From: a virus
Strand: one strand, 5' to 3'
IMG/VR virus record: IMGVR_UViG_3300033388_005412
Span: 124,001-188,000 of that record
Length of the DNA stretch: 64,000 bases
Below, piece by piece: positions 31,416 through 38,861 of this stretch; position 1 is the first letter of the stretch, and every line of letters starts with the position of its first letter. The notes beneath the pieces were generated by a model, which saw nothing but the letters and a program-made list of their open reading frames with translations, ran no database searches and was not told the origin of the DNA. The position numbers and the translations under genes are program-made.

Positions 31416-31691
31416 ATGAAAATTGATAAATACATGATGGCGACAAAAGCGATGCATACACTGGGAGATATAAGCAGAGACGTTGAAGATATTTGTTGTA
31501 TTCATGAGGAAAAAGATGATTGTTATATTGGAAGCTGGATCTCGGGTTATGGTTTCATAAATGTTGAATTTCCAAAAGAAACAACCCGCGAACTTACTTC
31601 TGATGAAGTTAAAAAATATAATGGACGTAATTATCAGATTTCTAATCAACCGCCTTTTAAATTGAATATTAAAAATAAGGAGGAAAAATGA
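31416..31691 (+). CDS. 91-aa hypothetical protein
   Basis: Alpha N-terminus, beta middle (DDCYIGSWISGYGFINVEFP). SD is AAGGAGGAAAA. The last codons carry the SD of the next gene. Unknown. Confidence 0.68.
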   Translation: MKIDKYMMATKAMHTLGDISRDVEDICCIHEEKDDCYIGSWISGYGFINVEFPKETTRELTSDEVKKYNGRNYQISNQPPFKLNIKNKEEK

Positions 31692-32002
31692 GATGGTGTG
31701 ATATGTTCGGCGAATTGTTCTCCGAACCTGTGAAAATTATATGCGATCTTAAAGTTAATGGATCTGTTTACAGTGATAGACTATTCACATGGGATATGAC
31801 AAAACATAATGTCTTATGCGAAAAACATTTCGGCGATGCCGGACAAAAATGGGATGATCGTGATCCAGTTAAAATAGAATTGTTTCTCCAGGATTATCTT
31901 GGGAAAAAATTAAAACTTGTTAAGATTATAAAATCAACAAATGCAAGTACCGGATTTCCGGTATATCAATTCGCATATCATATAGCTGAGGAGGATAAAT
32001 GA
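31688..32002 (+). CDS. 104-aa hypothetical protein
   Basis: Aromatic and mixed alpha/beta. Begins MRWCDMFGELFSEPVKI. SD AAGGAGGAAAA, ATGA coupling both sides. Unknown. Confidence 0.68.
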   Translation: MRWCDMFGELFSEPVKIICDLKVNGSVYSDRLFTWDMTKHNVLCEKHFGDAGQKWDDRDPVKIELFLQDYLGKKLKLVKIIKSTNASTGFPVYQFAYHIAEEDK

Positions 32003-32199
32003 AGACTTATAATATTGTAGTTATCAATGGAAAAACAATTTTAGGTACCGTTAAAGGATTAACAAAAAAACAAGTTATGAGAATACTTAATATAACTTCC
32101 ATGGAATTTTACACTTATAAACAATATGGATGTTTTGGATTGATTAAGAAAAAATCCAATTTATTTTTTGGATACAAAATAAAGGAGAATAAAAAATGA
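31999..32199 (+). CDS. 66-aa basic hypothetical protein
   Basis: Lys-rich with a GLTKKQVMRILNI helix. Coupled by overlaps to both neighbours. Unknown. Confidence 0.65.
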   Translation: MKTYNIVVINGKTILGTVKGLTKKQVMRILNITSMEFYTYKQYGCFGLIKKKSNLFFGYKIKENKK

Positions 32200-32621
32200 A
32201 ATTTAGAGGAAAACGAAAAGATAATGGTGAGCGGGTTAAAGGTGATTTGTTGAGAAATAAAATATCCTTAACTGGAGAAGGTAAAATCAATGGACAAATA
32301 ACTATTGATAATAAAACAACATTCACTGCTATTGTTGATAGTGACGGAGTTTTATACGAAGTCTACCCCGAAAGCGTCGGAATGTCCATACTTCGAAAGG
32401 ATAAACACGGAGTTGAGATATTCGGCTCAATTCCTATTAATGGCAAGATGAGCAGGGGTGGGGATATAATAAAGACGACGGGAAGTATTGACAATATTGA
32501 AACGGCAAAAATAGAATTCAAAAGAGGATGTTTTAAAGATAATTATTATGGATTTTGTTTAAGTGACAACAAAGAATATCAAATAGAAATAATCGGCAAG
32601 CAGTATGAGGAGGATAAGTGA
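32196..32621 (+). CDS. YopX-family-like protein
   Basis: 141 aa. MKFRGKRKDNGERVKGDLL is the typical YopX start, and VYPESVGMSILRKDKHGVEIFGSI aligns with the family's VxPESVGQxTGLxDKNGxxIFEGD segment. YopX proteins are common small phage proteins of unknown function. A second, more canonical member is at 34213. Confidence 0.75.
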   Translation: MKFRGKRKDNGERVKGDLLRNKISLTGEGKINGQITIDNKTTFTAIVDSDGVLYEVYPESVGMSILRKDKHGVEIFGSIPINGKMSRGGDIIKTTGSIDNIETAKIEFKRGCFKDNYYGFCLSDNKEYQIEIIGKQYEEDK

Positions 32622-32767
32622 ATATATGTATCATATGTAAGAAAGAATGTGGTAATGGTGGAACAGAATTGGATGGTGTACGATATCCCATACATCTAGA
32701 TTGTTATAAAAATTCTAATGAAGAAATTTTGAGGAAAACAATAGAAAAAAATAAAGAAGATAATTGA
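32618..32767 (+). CDS. 49-aa protein with N-terminal CxxC (GTG start)
   Basis: GTG at 32618 overlaps the previous stop and follows GAGGAGGATAA. CIICKKECGNGG near the start, then an acidic-basic helix. Likely a small zinc-binding micro-protein. Confidence 0.55.
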   Translation: MNICIICKKECGNGGTELDGVRYPIHLDCYKNSNEEILRKTIEKNKEDN

Positions 32768-32794
32768 ATTTTAAAGAATATTTTTTGTTGATTG

Positions 32795-32818
32795 CCCGAC
32801 GGTCCAAAGACGTTCGGG
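32795..32818 (+). promoter_or_regulatory. Leader hairpin before the first SpoVG gene
   Basis: CCCGA and TCGGG close a 24-nt hairpin 19 bases upstream of the SpoVG start, just before AAAAAGGAGG. It may be a weak terminator of the upstream operon or a translational control element. Confidence 0.4.
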
Positions 32819-32836
32819 TTGAAAAAGGAGGTAATC

Positions 32837-33124
32837 ATGAAGATTACAGTCGCTGGTATCAAACCGGCTAAGAAAGAGAAGAATGATGGTACGCCGAATC
32901 CTGTGAAGGCCTATGCTGGTCTGCACCTGGGAACCGAGGAAATGCCTAAGATGTGGGGCATTCACGGTATTAAGGTTGTCAAAGGTAAAAACGGACTGTT
33001 CGTGGCTATGCCTGGTTACAAAAACGGGGATAAGTTTCAGGATCAGGCCCATCCCTTGACTAAAGAAGGAAGAGAAATCGTTACGAATTTGGTGCTTGAT
33101 GCTTTTAAGAAGATAAAAGTGTAA
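32837..33124 (+). CDS. SpoVG-family nucleic-acid-binding protein, copy 1
   Basis: 95 aa from the ATG at 32837 (AAAAAGGAGGTAATC). The signature KVVKGKNGLFVAMPGYKNGD followed by QDQAHPLTKEGREIV and a final VLDAFKK matches SpoVG (GNNGLFVAMP, D-x-AHP, I-x-x-AVL). SpoVG proteins bind DNA and RNA and act as regulators in bacteria. It is 73% or more identical by eye to copy 2 at 37135. A tRNA-like RNA begins 21 bases after its stop. Confidence 0.92.
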   Translation: MKITVAGIKPAKKEKNDGTPNPVKAYAGLHLGTEEMPKMWGIHGIKVVKGKNGLFVAMPGYKNGDKFQDQAHPLTKEGREIVTNLVLDAFKKIKV

Positions 33125-33137
33125 GTACAGACTGAGG

Positions 33138-33143
33138 TATAAT
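33138..33143 (+). promoter_or_regulatory. Candidate -10 box TATAAT before tRNA-like RNA A
   Basis: TATAAT ends three bases before the 5' acceptor strand (33146). I find no -35 consensus, so processing from the SpoVG transcript is equally possible. Confidence 0.4.
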
Positions 33144-33145
33144 AT

Positions 33146-33313
33146 GTGGCCGTGGCGCACTGTGAGGCGTTATATCACTGTAAGTTCTGGGGAAGAACTC
33201 TGATCAAGCTCTCCGGACAACTGCAGTGACGAACAAATAAAGGACAAACGGCAATGTTCCTGTCCAACATGGGACTAAGTGAACCGTAGCAGGTAAGAAT
33301 CCTGCCGGCTGCA
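33146..33313 (+). ncRNA. Structured RNA A: tRNA-like acceptor/T-arm with large insertion
   Basis: GTGGCCG (33146-33152) pairs with CGGCTGC (33306-33312) as a 7-bp acceptor. It is preceded on the 3' side by a perfect T-arm, GCAGG-TAAGAAT-CCTGC (33289-33305). TG and a GCGC/GCGT arm follow the acceptor like positions 8-9 and a D-arm. The centre holds AGTTCT/AGAACT, TCACTG/CAGTGA and ATGTT/AACAT stems, and GGACA/TGTCC may form a pseudoknot. No CCA is encoded. No ORF fills it. Confidence 0.65.
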
Positions 33314-33332
33314 TATAAAAGGAGATAAATAG

Positions 33333-33488
33333 ATGGAATATATGATTACAGCAAATATTGTGTTAGCTTTAGTTAATGTAACAACTTCTAAAGGCTGGCA
33401 CACGAGATTGGGGTGGATTTGTGCCGCGCTTTATGGCGCGGGATGGTTATTAGCAAGAATACAGTTGGCAAAAATAATGGAACGATGA
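33333..33488 (+). CDS. 51-aa membrane micro-protein
   Basis: ATG after AAAGGAGATAAATAG. Two hydrophobic stretches (about 3-14 and 26-42). It lies between structured RNAs A and C. Unknown. Confidence 0.6.
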   Translation: MEYMITANIVLALVNVTTSKGWHTRLGWICAALYGAGWLLARIQLAKIMER

Positions 33489-33497
33489 ATAATATAA

Positions 33498-33571
33498 GGG
33501 GCGGTGGCGGAATATGCTTTCCGTTAAATGCGGGCTCGTCATTAAGTTGGCAAATCAGAACGGCCGCCCCG
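33498..33571 (+). ncRNA. Structured RNA C: tRNA-sized cloverleaf-like element
   Basis: GGGGCGG pairs perfectly with CCGCCCC over 73 nt. Inside are GCGGAA/TTCCGT, an AATG/CATT hairpin with a 9-nt loop, and a weak GTT/AAC arm. The TGGCGGAAT following the acceptor is what tRNA-Leu has at positions 8-16. No standard T-loop or anticodon, so not an ordinary tRNA. Confidence 0.5.
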
Positions 33572-33599
33572 CAATGGAATTAAGTAATGAATGTGAATG

Positions 33600-33758
33600 A
33601 TGAAAGCAATGTATATGCGGCTTATGGACGAACTCGGCAGAGAGCCGACGGAAGACGAAATGGGCAACGAAAACGCACGGCTAATTGATAAGGCAAAAGA
33701 CAAAGCCGACGATGAGGCTTTGCAAGAAAAAGCGGAGGCAAGTAATGGGCTATTATGA
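33600..33758 (+). CDS. 52-aa acidic protein, paralogue of 53739-53879
   Basis: MKAMYMRLMDELGREPT and NARLIDKAK are shared nearly exactly with the 46-aa product at 53739. Helical and acidic. The last codons overlap the next start. Confidence 0.62.
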   Translation: MKAMYMRLMDELGREPTEDEMGNENARLIDKAKDKADDEALQEKAEASNGLL

Positions 33759-33996
33759 TTATCAGGAAGATGTTGAAATGTCAAAATTTGATGCATCACT
33801 TAACAGAATGTTTCCCGATGGTAAATTTAAGAAACACAAAAGAGCGAAACATTTTGAGTTAAGTAACGGCGATATAGCGTGTGGTGCTACAAGCACAATT
33901 GGAAGAAGGTTAAACAGAACTGTTGTTGTAAAAAATGTGACTTGTGCGATATGTAAACATTTAATTAAAAAAGAAACGGAGGCAAGTAATGGATAA
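33745..33996 (+). CDS. 83-aa basic protein with CxxC
   Basis: ATG at 33745 with GCGGAGGCAAGTA upstream. Basic beta-type protein ending in CAICKHLIKK. Unknown. Confidence 0.66.
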   Translation: MGYYDYQEDVEMSKFDASLNRMFPDGKFKKHKRAKHFELSNGDIACGATSTIGRRLNRTVVVKNVTCAICKHLIKKETEASNG

Positions 33997-34216
33997 GACA
34001 GCGAGGGATATTTTGAATGAGGCGTTTGCAGATTATAAAGAAGCTGAAGATATTGGGAAAATGGATAAAATTTTTGAGAATACCCTGAAAGAATTGCGGC
34101 GGCTCTTGCCGAAAAAAAAGAAACCTGTTGTTTTTAATATAAATACGCCGATTAAAGATTACGAAAATAACGGCTGGAATCACTGCCTCAAAGCGGTGCG
34201 GGAGGTGCTGAAATGA
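33989..34216 (+). CDS. 75-aa hypothetical protein
   Basis: ACGGAGGCAAGTA before the ATG, the same SD context as the previous gene. Charged helices, then VFNINTPIKDYENNGWNHCLKAV. Unknown. Confidence 0.67.
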   Translation: MDKTARDILNEAFADYKEAEDIGKMDKIFENTLKELRRLLPKKKKPVVFNINTPIKDYENNGWNHCLKAVREVLK

Positions 34217-34629
34217 AAAAGATTAAATTCAGATTACGGAGAGATAAAAAAATTGTTGGTTATGAGAAATGGTATAGTGGCGAAATAGAAAAAGCTAATC
34301 CGTGGTGGTTATATTCCGACGACGGTAAAATTTGGAATCCCGGACATATACCTCACAATCAAAAAGACCAATACACCGGGCTGAAGGACAAGAACGATAA
34401 GGAGATTTATGAGGGGGATATTGTAAAACAGAATGGAGGCAGATGGTGTAGAAAAGAATATAAGAATAGTATTTATGAAGTATTCTGGGATAATGAACAC
34501 GCACAAATATCTTTCAAACATATAGGCGGTGGTAAAAGCAGTAGTATATTCAGACCTCACACAAGTTGTAAAGATTGTGGACTAAAAATAGTCGGCAACA
34601 TCTACGAGAACCCGGAATTTATAAAATGA
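34213..34629 (+). CDS. YopX-family protein
   Basis: 138 aa. QYTGLKDKNDKEIYEGDIV and the closing KIVGNIYENPEFIK are the two YopX signatures, and residues between form the expected beta barrel-like strands. Small phage protein of unknown function, often in accessory regions. Confidence 0.88.
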   Translation: MKKIKFRLRRDKKIVGYEKWYSGEIEKANPWWLYSDDGKIWNPGHIPHNQKDQYTGLKDKNDKEIYEGDIVKQNGGRWCRKEYKNSIYEVFWDNEHAQISFKHIGGGKSSSIFRPHTSCKDCGLKIVGNIYENPEFIK

Positions 34630-34781
34630 CCGACCTCGCAAAGCTATTCCTGTTCGGGTTCGGCGTTATCTGCGGATTTTCCGGGGGCGTATGGTGGGCG
34701 AGGAATAACGTGAGTGACTGCGGCGAGATAAAACAGCCGGAGATAGACGAGGGGGAGGTAGGTATAGGAGGTAAACTATGA
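34626..34781 (+). CDS. 51-aa membrane micro-protein
   Basis: The ATG at 34626 overlaps the YopX stop. Residues 4-25 are a Gly-rich membrane helix, then an acidic tail. Unknown. Confidence 0.58.
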   Translation: MTDLAKLFLFGFGVICGFSGGVWWARNNVSDCGEIKQPEIDEGEVGIGGKL

Positions 34782-34945
34782 TATGTGAACGATGTCAAAT
34801 GGAATTAGCGTATGCTGAGGGGCGAAAAATCATCTATAATGATGATGAATTATGGGTATGCGCAAAATGTCTTGAAGAAATAAGGCGGAAAAATATAAAG
34901 GAAAGTGAGGAAGAAGATAAAAAACAAAAAATATATAGGAAGTAA
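34778..34945 (+). CDS. 55-aa zinc-finger protein
   Basis: ATG after ATAGGAGGTAAACT. CERCQMEL and CAKCLEE give two CxxC pairs 24 residues apart. Charged tail. Typical small phage zinc ribbon. Confidence 0.63.
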   Translation: MICERCQMELAYAEGRKIIYNDDELWVCAKCLEEIRRKNIKESEEEDKKQKIYRK

Positions 34946-34964
34946 ATATAGAGGAGATAGGGAT

Positions 34965-35225
34965 ATGAGTAAACTTAAAGCGTGTCCGTTTTGTGGAAAG
35001 AAAAATGTACTGTTATATCATCAAGCTGCCGGCAAATGGTATGTTGAATGTAATTGTCAAATTGAGCAATCAACAGAAGAAAAGGCAATCAAAGCGTGGA
35101 ACACCCGCTCCGTTGACGTGGCGGAGATTGAGGCGGTGATAAGAAATTATATGACAGAAAATCAATGCTGTATAGGTGACGAACATATAAAAACGATAGC
35201 GGAGAAGTTGGGGGGTAGATTATGA
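34965..35225 (+). CDS. Lar-family restriction alleviation-like protein
   Basis: 86 aa from the ATG at 34965. KLKACPFCGKKNVLLY, then WYVECNCQIEQSTEEKAIKAWNTR is the Lar/CPFCG-AWN-R signature. Lar of Rac prophage modulates type I restriction, and family members are common in phages. The C-terminal 30 residues are extra and helical. Confidence 0.85.
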   Translation: MSKLKACPFCGKKNVLLYHQAAGKWYVECNCQIEQSTEEKAIKAWNTRSVDVAEIEAVIRNYMTENQCCIGDEHIKTIAEKLGGRL

Positions 35226-35560
35226 AAAAGATTATTTTGATTGTGGCAGTTGTGGTGATGTGTGGGTGTTCACGCTCTTTGAGTATAAACCCATTTGACG
35301 AAAGCCATAATCCCGGACCATATAGACATCTACTAATAGGAGAAGTAGGGATTGGTCAGCCGACAGAAGAATACAGATTAGATTGTCTTGAAAAGAAAGT
35401 GGACTGGATTATGGAACACGAAGGATATTGGCAAATCAAAGAAGGGACAGTAACGATTAACCATTCACGATATAAAGACTGGATTGTGCCATTTCTTAAC
35501 ACAGGATATAAATTCAAAACGTGGGCTGAAATCTACGAGGAGGAGCACAATGACAAATGA
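35222..35560 (+). CDS. Small lipoprotein
   Basis: 112 aa. Basic start, hydrophobic core and VVMCGC lipobox at about 11-16 suggest lipid attachment at Cys16. The mature part is soluble and polar. ATGA overlap with the Lar gene. A phage lipoprotein could block superinfection (inference). Confidence 0.75.
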   Translation: MKKIILIVAVVVMCGCSRSLSINPFDESHNPGPYRHLLIGEVGIGQPTEEYRLDCLEKKVDWIMEHEGYWQIKEGTVTINHSRYKDWIVPFLNTGYKFKTWAEIYEEEHNDK

Positions 35561-36044
35561 CATAGCATACTTAGGGCAGTTGAAAAAGCAGGAGGCGGAG
35601 ATTGATAGGTTGAAGGCGGAGAATGAGAGATTAACCGAAATAATAGAATCAACAGCGAGTGTATTAGACACTGAATGTCCTGATATTGGAGCATATCCAG
35701 ATGGGCATTGTAGTCTTGTAGAAGGAACAGAACTGTTAACGGCAGAGGTTGCGAAGTTAAGAAAAATCAATAGCGACGTATCTGAAATGTTATCTGCCAT
35801 TAGGGAATGTGATAATATAAATATCACAACCGAGACAAAGACGTGGATGGATGCTGTAGAGAAAGTAAACGAACTCCAATCACAGCTCAAAGCAATCCGT
35901 GAGGTGGCGAGCGTGGATAAGTTAAATAACATTTGTGAAGATATATTTATAAATAACTACCCTATTAGTAGTTGTAGACCATTACCAGAATATACAGAAT
36001 ATACCGAGGCAATATCCAAAGAGATACTAAAAGGGGGCGAGTGA
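35550..36044 (+). CDS. Coiled-coil protein
   Basis: 164 aa from the ATG at 35550 (GAGGAGGAGCACA). LKKQEAEIDRLKAENERLTEII is a coiled coil. A second helix includes VEKVNELQSQLKAIREVASV. Unknown function. Confidence 0.7.
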   Translation: MTNDIAYLGQLKKQEAEIDRLKAENERLTEIIESTASVLDTECPDIGAYPDGHCSLVEGTELLTAEVAKLRKINSDVSEMLSAIRECDNINITTETKTWMDAVEKVNELQSQLKAIREVASVDKLNNICEDIFINNYPISSCRPLPEYTEYTEAISKEILKGGE

Positions 36045-36045
36045 T

Positions 36046-36399
36046 ATGAGTGATTATAAAAATGTAAAAACTATGAGTGACGCAAAGGCGGGCGACTTTC
36101 GGCAAGTAAACTATTATTTTTTGCGAAAAGCCGAGGAAGAAATCGCCGACCTCAAAGCAAGTTTGAAAGAGGTTGCCGAGGATAGGGATTTGACATTAAA
36201 GGCAAAGTTTCGTGCAGAAGAACGGCTAACCGCCGAGCGTACGAAGTCTGCGAAGTTGGCGAAGCTATTAAAGATGATATTTGGAATAGTAGAAGATTTT
36301 AAACAAGAATTAAAATTATCACCACGGTGGTGCGAACAAGATAAAAGATGGTGTATAAAAGCAAAGAAAGCACTCGCAGAATATAAGGAGGAAAAATGA
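36046..36399 (+). CDS. Coiled-coil protein with AEYKEEK tail
   Basis: 117 aa. RKAEEEIADLKASLKEVAED then TKSAKLAKLLKMI and KKALAEYKEEK. The AKLAKLL helix and the tail match the products ending at 30922 and 55336. Confidence 0.7.
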   Translation: MSDYKNVKTMSDAKAGDFRQVNYYFLRKAEEEIADLKASLKEVAEDRDLTLKAKFRAEERLTAERTKSAKLAKLLKMIFGIVEDFKQELKLSPRWCEQDKRWCIKAKKALAEYKEEK

Positions 36400-36560
36400 C
36401 GTGGGTTTATATTCAGTCAGAACATACTTCGGCAGGTAGTTTATGGACAGTAGGGTTTTACAGTCCAGATGGAAAATGGCATCCTGAAAGTGATCATGAA
36501 TCTCAAGAAAATGCATCAGAGAGGGTTCATTATCTGAATGGAGGCAAGGGGGAAAAATGA
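36396..36560 (+). CDS. 54-aa hypothetical protein
   Basis: ATG overlaps the previous stop, SD AAGGAGGAAAA. TWVYIQSEHTSAGSLWTVGFYSPDGKW-like start resembles small phage proteins that open with W-x-V-x-Q-x-E-x-x-L-W-T-V-G. Unknown. Confidence 0.62.
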   Translation: MTWVYIQSEHTSAGSLWTVGFYSPDGKWHPESDHESQENASERVHYLNGGKGEK

Positions 36561-36706
36561 AATTAGAAATTAATGAATATCTGGCAATGGTGTTAATAAA
36601 TATAGGCTTAATGATGCTTATAGCGTTAACGATATATTTAACCAAAACAGGATGGCCCTTGTTGGGATTATTATTTATCTGCACATCAAGTAAAGGAGAA
36701 AAATAA
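36557..36706 (+). CDS. 49-aa membrane micro-protein
   Basis: Two hydrophobic stretches (about 10-25 and 31-43). ATGA coupling, SD GGGGGAAAAATGA context. Unknown. Confidence 0.57.
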   Translation: MKLEINEYLAMVLINIGLMMLIALTIYLTKTGWPLLGLLFICTSSKGEK

Positions 36707-37051
36707 ATGACTAAAAAACAGGCAATAGAAGAGTCGATTAAGCATTATAAAAGAATGATTAAATGGGCTAAGAAACAACCGCAAAACGACATAGCACTTT
36801 TGATGGATATGGATACTAAACTTGGTGAAACTTACGGTGCGGATGATTGCCCAATGTGTGTAAAATACAGAATTTATCCTAGATGTAATGTGTGTCCACT
36901 TGGCGCAAAATATAATGATGGATTTTCCTGTACGCCAAGTTGGCGCGCTGTTTTTCACTCTAAAACATGGGGAGAGTGGGTGATACATGCTGAAGTTCTA
37001 CTTAAAGATCTGAAGGGTTTGATAAAACCATCAAAAAAGAAGAATATATAA
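36707..37051 (+). CDS. 114-aa protein with Cys motif
   Basis: CPMCVKYRIYPRCNVCPLG forms a tight four-Cys site, preceded and followed by helices (KHYKRMIKWA; WVIHAEVLLKDLKG). Resembles small phage proteins of unknown function that keep C-x-x-C and C-x-x-C-P-L. SD AAAGGAGAAAAATAA. Confidence 0.68.
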   Translation: MTKKQAIEESIKHYKRMIKWAKKQPQNDIALLMDMDTKLGETYGADDCPMCVKYRIYPRCNVCPLGAKYNDGFSCTPSWRAVFHSKTWGEWVIHAEVLLKDLKGLIKPSKKKNI

Positions 37052-37072
37052 ATATGATTTTTTAAAAAAAAA

Positions 37073-37102
37073 TGTCGCAAAAACATAACAGATTTTGCGA
37101 CA
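37073..37102 (+). terminator. Hairpin terminator-like element
   Basis: TGTCGCAAAA pairs with TTTTGCGACA around a 10-nt loop, 21 bases after the previous stop and just before the second SpoVG gene. Confidence 0.55.
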
Positions 37103-37134
37103 TGGTGTTGTGTTGAGAGAATAAGGAGGATAAC

Positions 37135-37434
37135 ATGACTGAAGACATGAAGATTAGTGTTGCGGGTATGAAGTTGGCGAAAAGTGAGAAGAACGATGGA
37201 AGTCCGAATCCCGTAAAGGCTTACGCGGGGCTTCATTTGGGAACTGAAGAAACGCCTGAAATGTGGGGCATTCACGGTATTAAAGTTGTTGAAGGTAAGA
37301 ATGGATTGTTTGTGGCAATGCCGGGATACAAAAATGGAGATAACTTTCAAGATCAAGTACATCCCCTGACTAAAGAAGGAAGGGATATTGTAAATAATTT
37401 AGTGCTTGATGCTTTTAAAAAGATGAGGAAATAA
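37135..37434 (+). CDS. SpoVG-family nucleic-acid-binding protein, copy 2
   Basis: 99 aa. Nearly the same as copy 1: PNPVKAYAGLHLGTEE, KNGLFVAMPGYKNGD and VLDAFKK. Four extra residues at the N-terminus. Its own SD (AAGGAGGATAAC) follows a terminator-like hairpin, so it begins a new unit. A long structured region starts within ten bases of its stop. Confidence 0.92.
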   Translation: MTEDMKISVAGMKLAKSEKNDGSPNPVKAYAGLHLGTEETPEMWGIHGIKVVEGKNGLFVAMPGYKNGDNFQDQVHPLTKEGRDIVNNLVLDAFKKMRK

Positions 37435-37439
37435 AAATT

Positions 37440-37750
37440 GTGGCGGTGGCAGAATAGAAATGCACAAGCAGCCTGTATGGCATTGGTATCGCGATGAAAG
37501 AGAGAAATTTTATTTGCGATTGCGAGGTGACGAAACCGATACTAACCGCGGTGAAATATCGGGCAACTACCCGACGGGAAAGTCGTGACCAATTCCTCGT
37601 CCGTCTTTAATTTTTGTAAAAATATAGCGGTTATATGTTAAGAAAAAACATAAGGCAGGAACAGGGGAATTATTAGCTGGTCGCGAACAGTATGATAAGC
37701 CTATGTCCTTTAAAAACACACACCGCGGGTGAAAATCCCAATCCGCTATT
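37440..37750 (+). ncRNA. Structured RNA B: about 310-nt multidomain element after SpoVG copy 2
   Basis: No convincing ORF in 400 bases. GTGGCGG-TG-GCA(9 nt)TGC opens like RNA A and C. Local stems include CCGATA/TATCGG, CGGG/CCCG, GACGG/CCGTC and GCGAGG/CCTCGT. A second part is closed by ATAGCGG (37624) and CCGCTAT (37743), with GGG-TGAAAAT-CCC resembling a T-arm just before it. Alternative pairings of the ends exist, so the global fold is unsettled. Confidence 0.5.
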
Positions 37751-37835
37751 ATGTTAAGTTGGTGATACACAATAGAGGAATTGGATGCTTATGGAGTTGC
37801 ACACAGCGCAATCACAGAATATAAGGAAAATAAAA

Positions 37836-38285
37836 ATGAACAATAAATTTGCCTGGTATGATGATCCTGTTTATATAAAGATGTGTAAAAAAGCGGAAGA
37901 AATTCAGACAATATGGGATATTGATAAAGCGTTTGGCGATTTTGTTTTCATATATGGAGATAATAATAATGAAACACACATATGTAATGGATATAAAGAG
38001 TGGGATGATGAATGCAAACATAAGTCTGATGAATTAACATGGCTTCCCCGGCAGGACCAGCTACAGAAAATGTTTTTGAAAAAAGATAATTCTGGATATG
38101 AGATAAAATCATTAAAAAACTATGGTTGTTTTGTTTGGTTAAATAAAAAATGTATGGAAAGCTACGAAAGAAATTTGGTAAGATTCATAGAACCATATCC
38201 TAACGGAGAAAAGCTTTGGCTGGTTTTTGTGATGGAAAAAAAATATAACAAAATCTGGTCTGGTGAAAAATGGGAGGAAAAATGA
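37836..38285 (+). CDS. 149-aa hypothetical protein
   Basis: ATG at 37836 (AAGGAAAATAAAA). A longer open frame upstream contains a remnant AITEYKENK-like tail that supplies the SD. Trp/Tyr-rich; central DELTWLPRQDQLQKMF resembles phage proteins of the W-L-P-x-x-x-Q-L type. Unknown. Confidence 0.68.
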   Translation: MNNKFAWYDDPVYIKMCKKAEEIQTIWDIDKAFGDFVFIYGDNNNETHICNGYKEWDDECKHKSDELTWLPRQDQLQKMFLKKDNSGYEIKSLKNYGCFVWLNKKCMESYERNLVRFIEPYPNGEKLWLVFVMEKKYNKIWSGEKWEEK

Positions 38286-38563
38286 CCGACAAACAAACAA
38301 TTAAGAAACTGAAAGCGGAAAATAAGAAATTAAAAGATCAGATTTTAGATTGGAAATATGAGCTTGGATATTTCTGTGTTGGTAAGGCAACCCCGAAATC
38401 CGTGCGTAAGTTCGTGATGAAAATTATTGATCAGCTTTATTGTGAAAAGAAAATTGATTTTAAAAAAAATTTAAAAAAAGAATTGGCTGATTTACGAATA
38501 ACACACAAATTAAGTAAATATTATGCTAATAGTAAACGGCTTGAAGCCAAAATGAGGTTCTGA
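38282..38563 (+). CDS. 93-aa coiled-coil-like protein
   Basis: ATG at 38282 with GGGAGGAAAA. TIKKLKAENKKLKDQI coiled coil, then basic helices. Unknown. Confidence 0.68.
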   Translation: MTDKQTIKKLKAENKKLKDQILDWKYELGYFCVGKATPKSVRKFVMKIIDQLYCEKKIDFKKNLKKELADLRITHKLSKYYANSKRLEAKMRF

Positions 38564-38790
38564 TGGAAAATATAAATAAAAATGTAAATGTTGATTTTGA
38601 TAAATCTAAGAAAGAAAGAATAAAAGAATTGGAATATATTAATGGTAGACTCATTGATACAGTTGTAGATTTATGCCAAATTGCCACTAAGTCAGGTTGG
38701 GCGGAAGCTATGACCGGTCGGCAAATTGTGTTGAAAAATGCGCTTGATTTGATTGAAAAAATTACATATAATAAGGACGATAAAGAATGA
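38563..38790 (+). CDS. 75-aa helical hypothetical protein
   Basis: ATG overlaps the previous stop by one base. Acid/base mixed helices. Its last codons lie in the 5' arm of a structured RNA element. Unknown. Confidence 0.64.
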   Translation: MENINKNVNVDFDKSKKERIKELEYINGRLIDTVVDLCQIATKSGWAEAMTGRQIVLKNALDLIEKITYNKDDKE

Positions 38791-38843
38791 TAAAGATGTG
38801 TTCCGTTGAAAGCGGTGTTTCCTCACCAGCACATCTTATCATT
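38786..38843 (+). ncRNA. 58-nt branched hairpin (terminator or small RNA)
   Basis: AATGATA and AGATGTG (with one bulged A) pair with CACATCT and TATCATT. The interior has CCG/CGG and GGTG/CACC hairpins. It overlaps the stop of the upstream gene and precedes a fresh SD, so it may punctuate the operon. Confidence 0.5.
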
Positions 38844-38861
38844 CCAAAATGGAGGTAAAAA

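Noticed and set aside
33146-33313. Complete tmRNA
   Set aside because: tRNA-like ends are present, but the conserved GATTCGAC-type 5' segment, a tag reading frame and an encoded CCA are missing. Reported only as tRNA-like.
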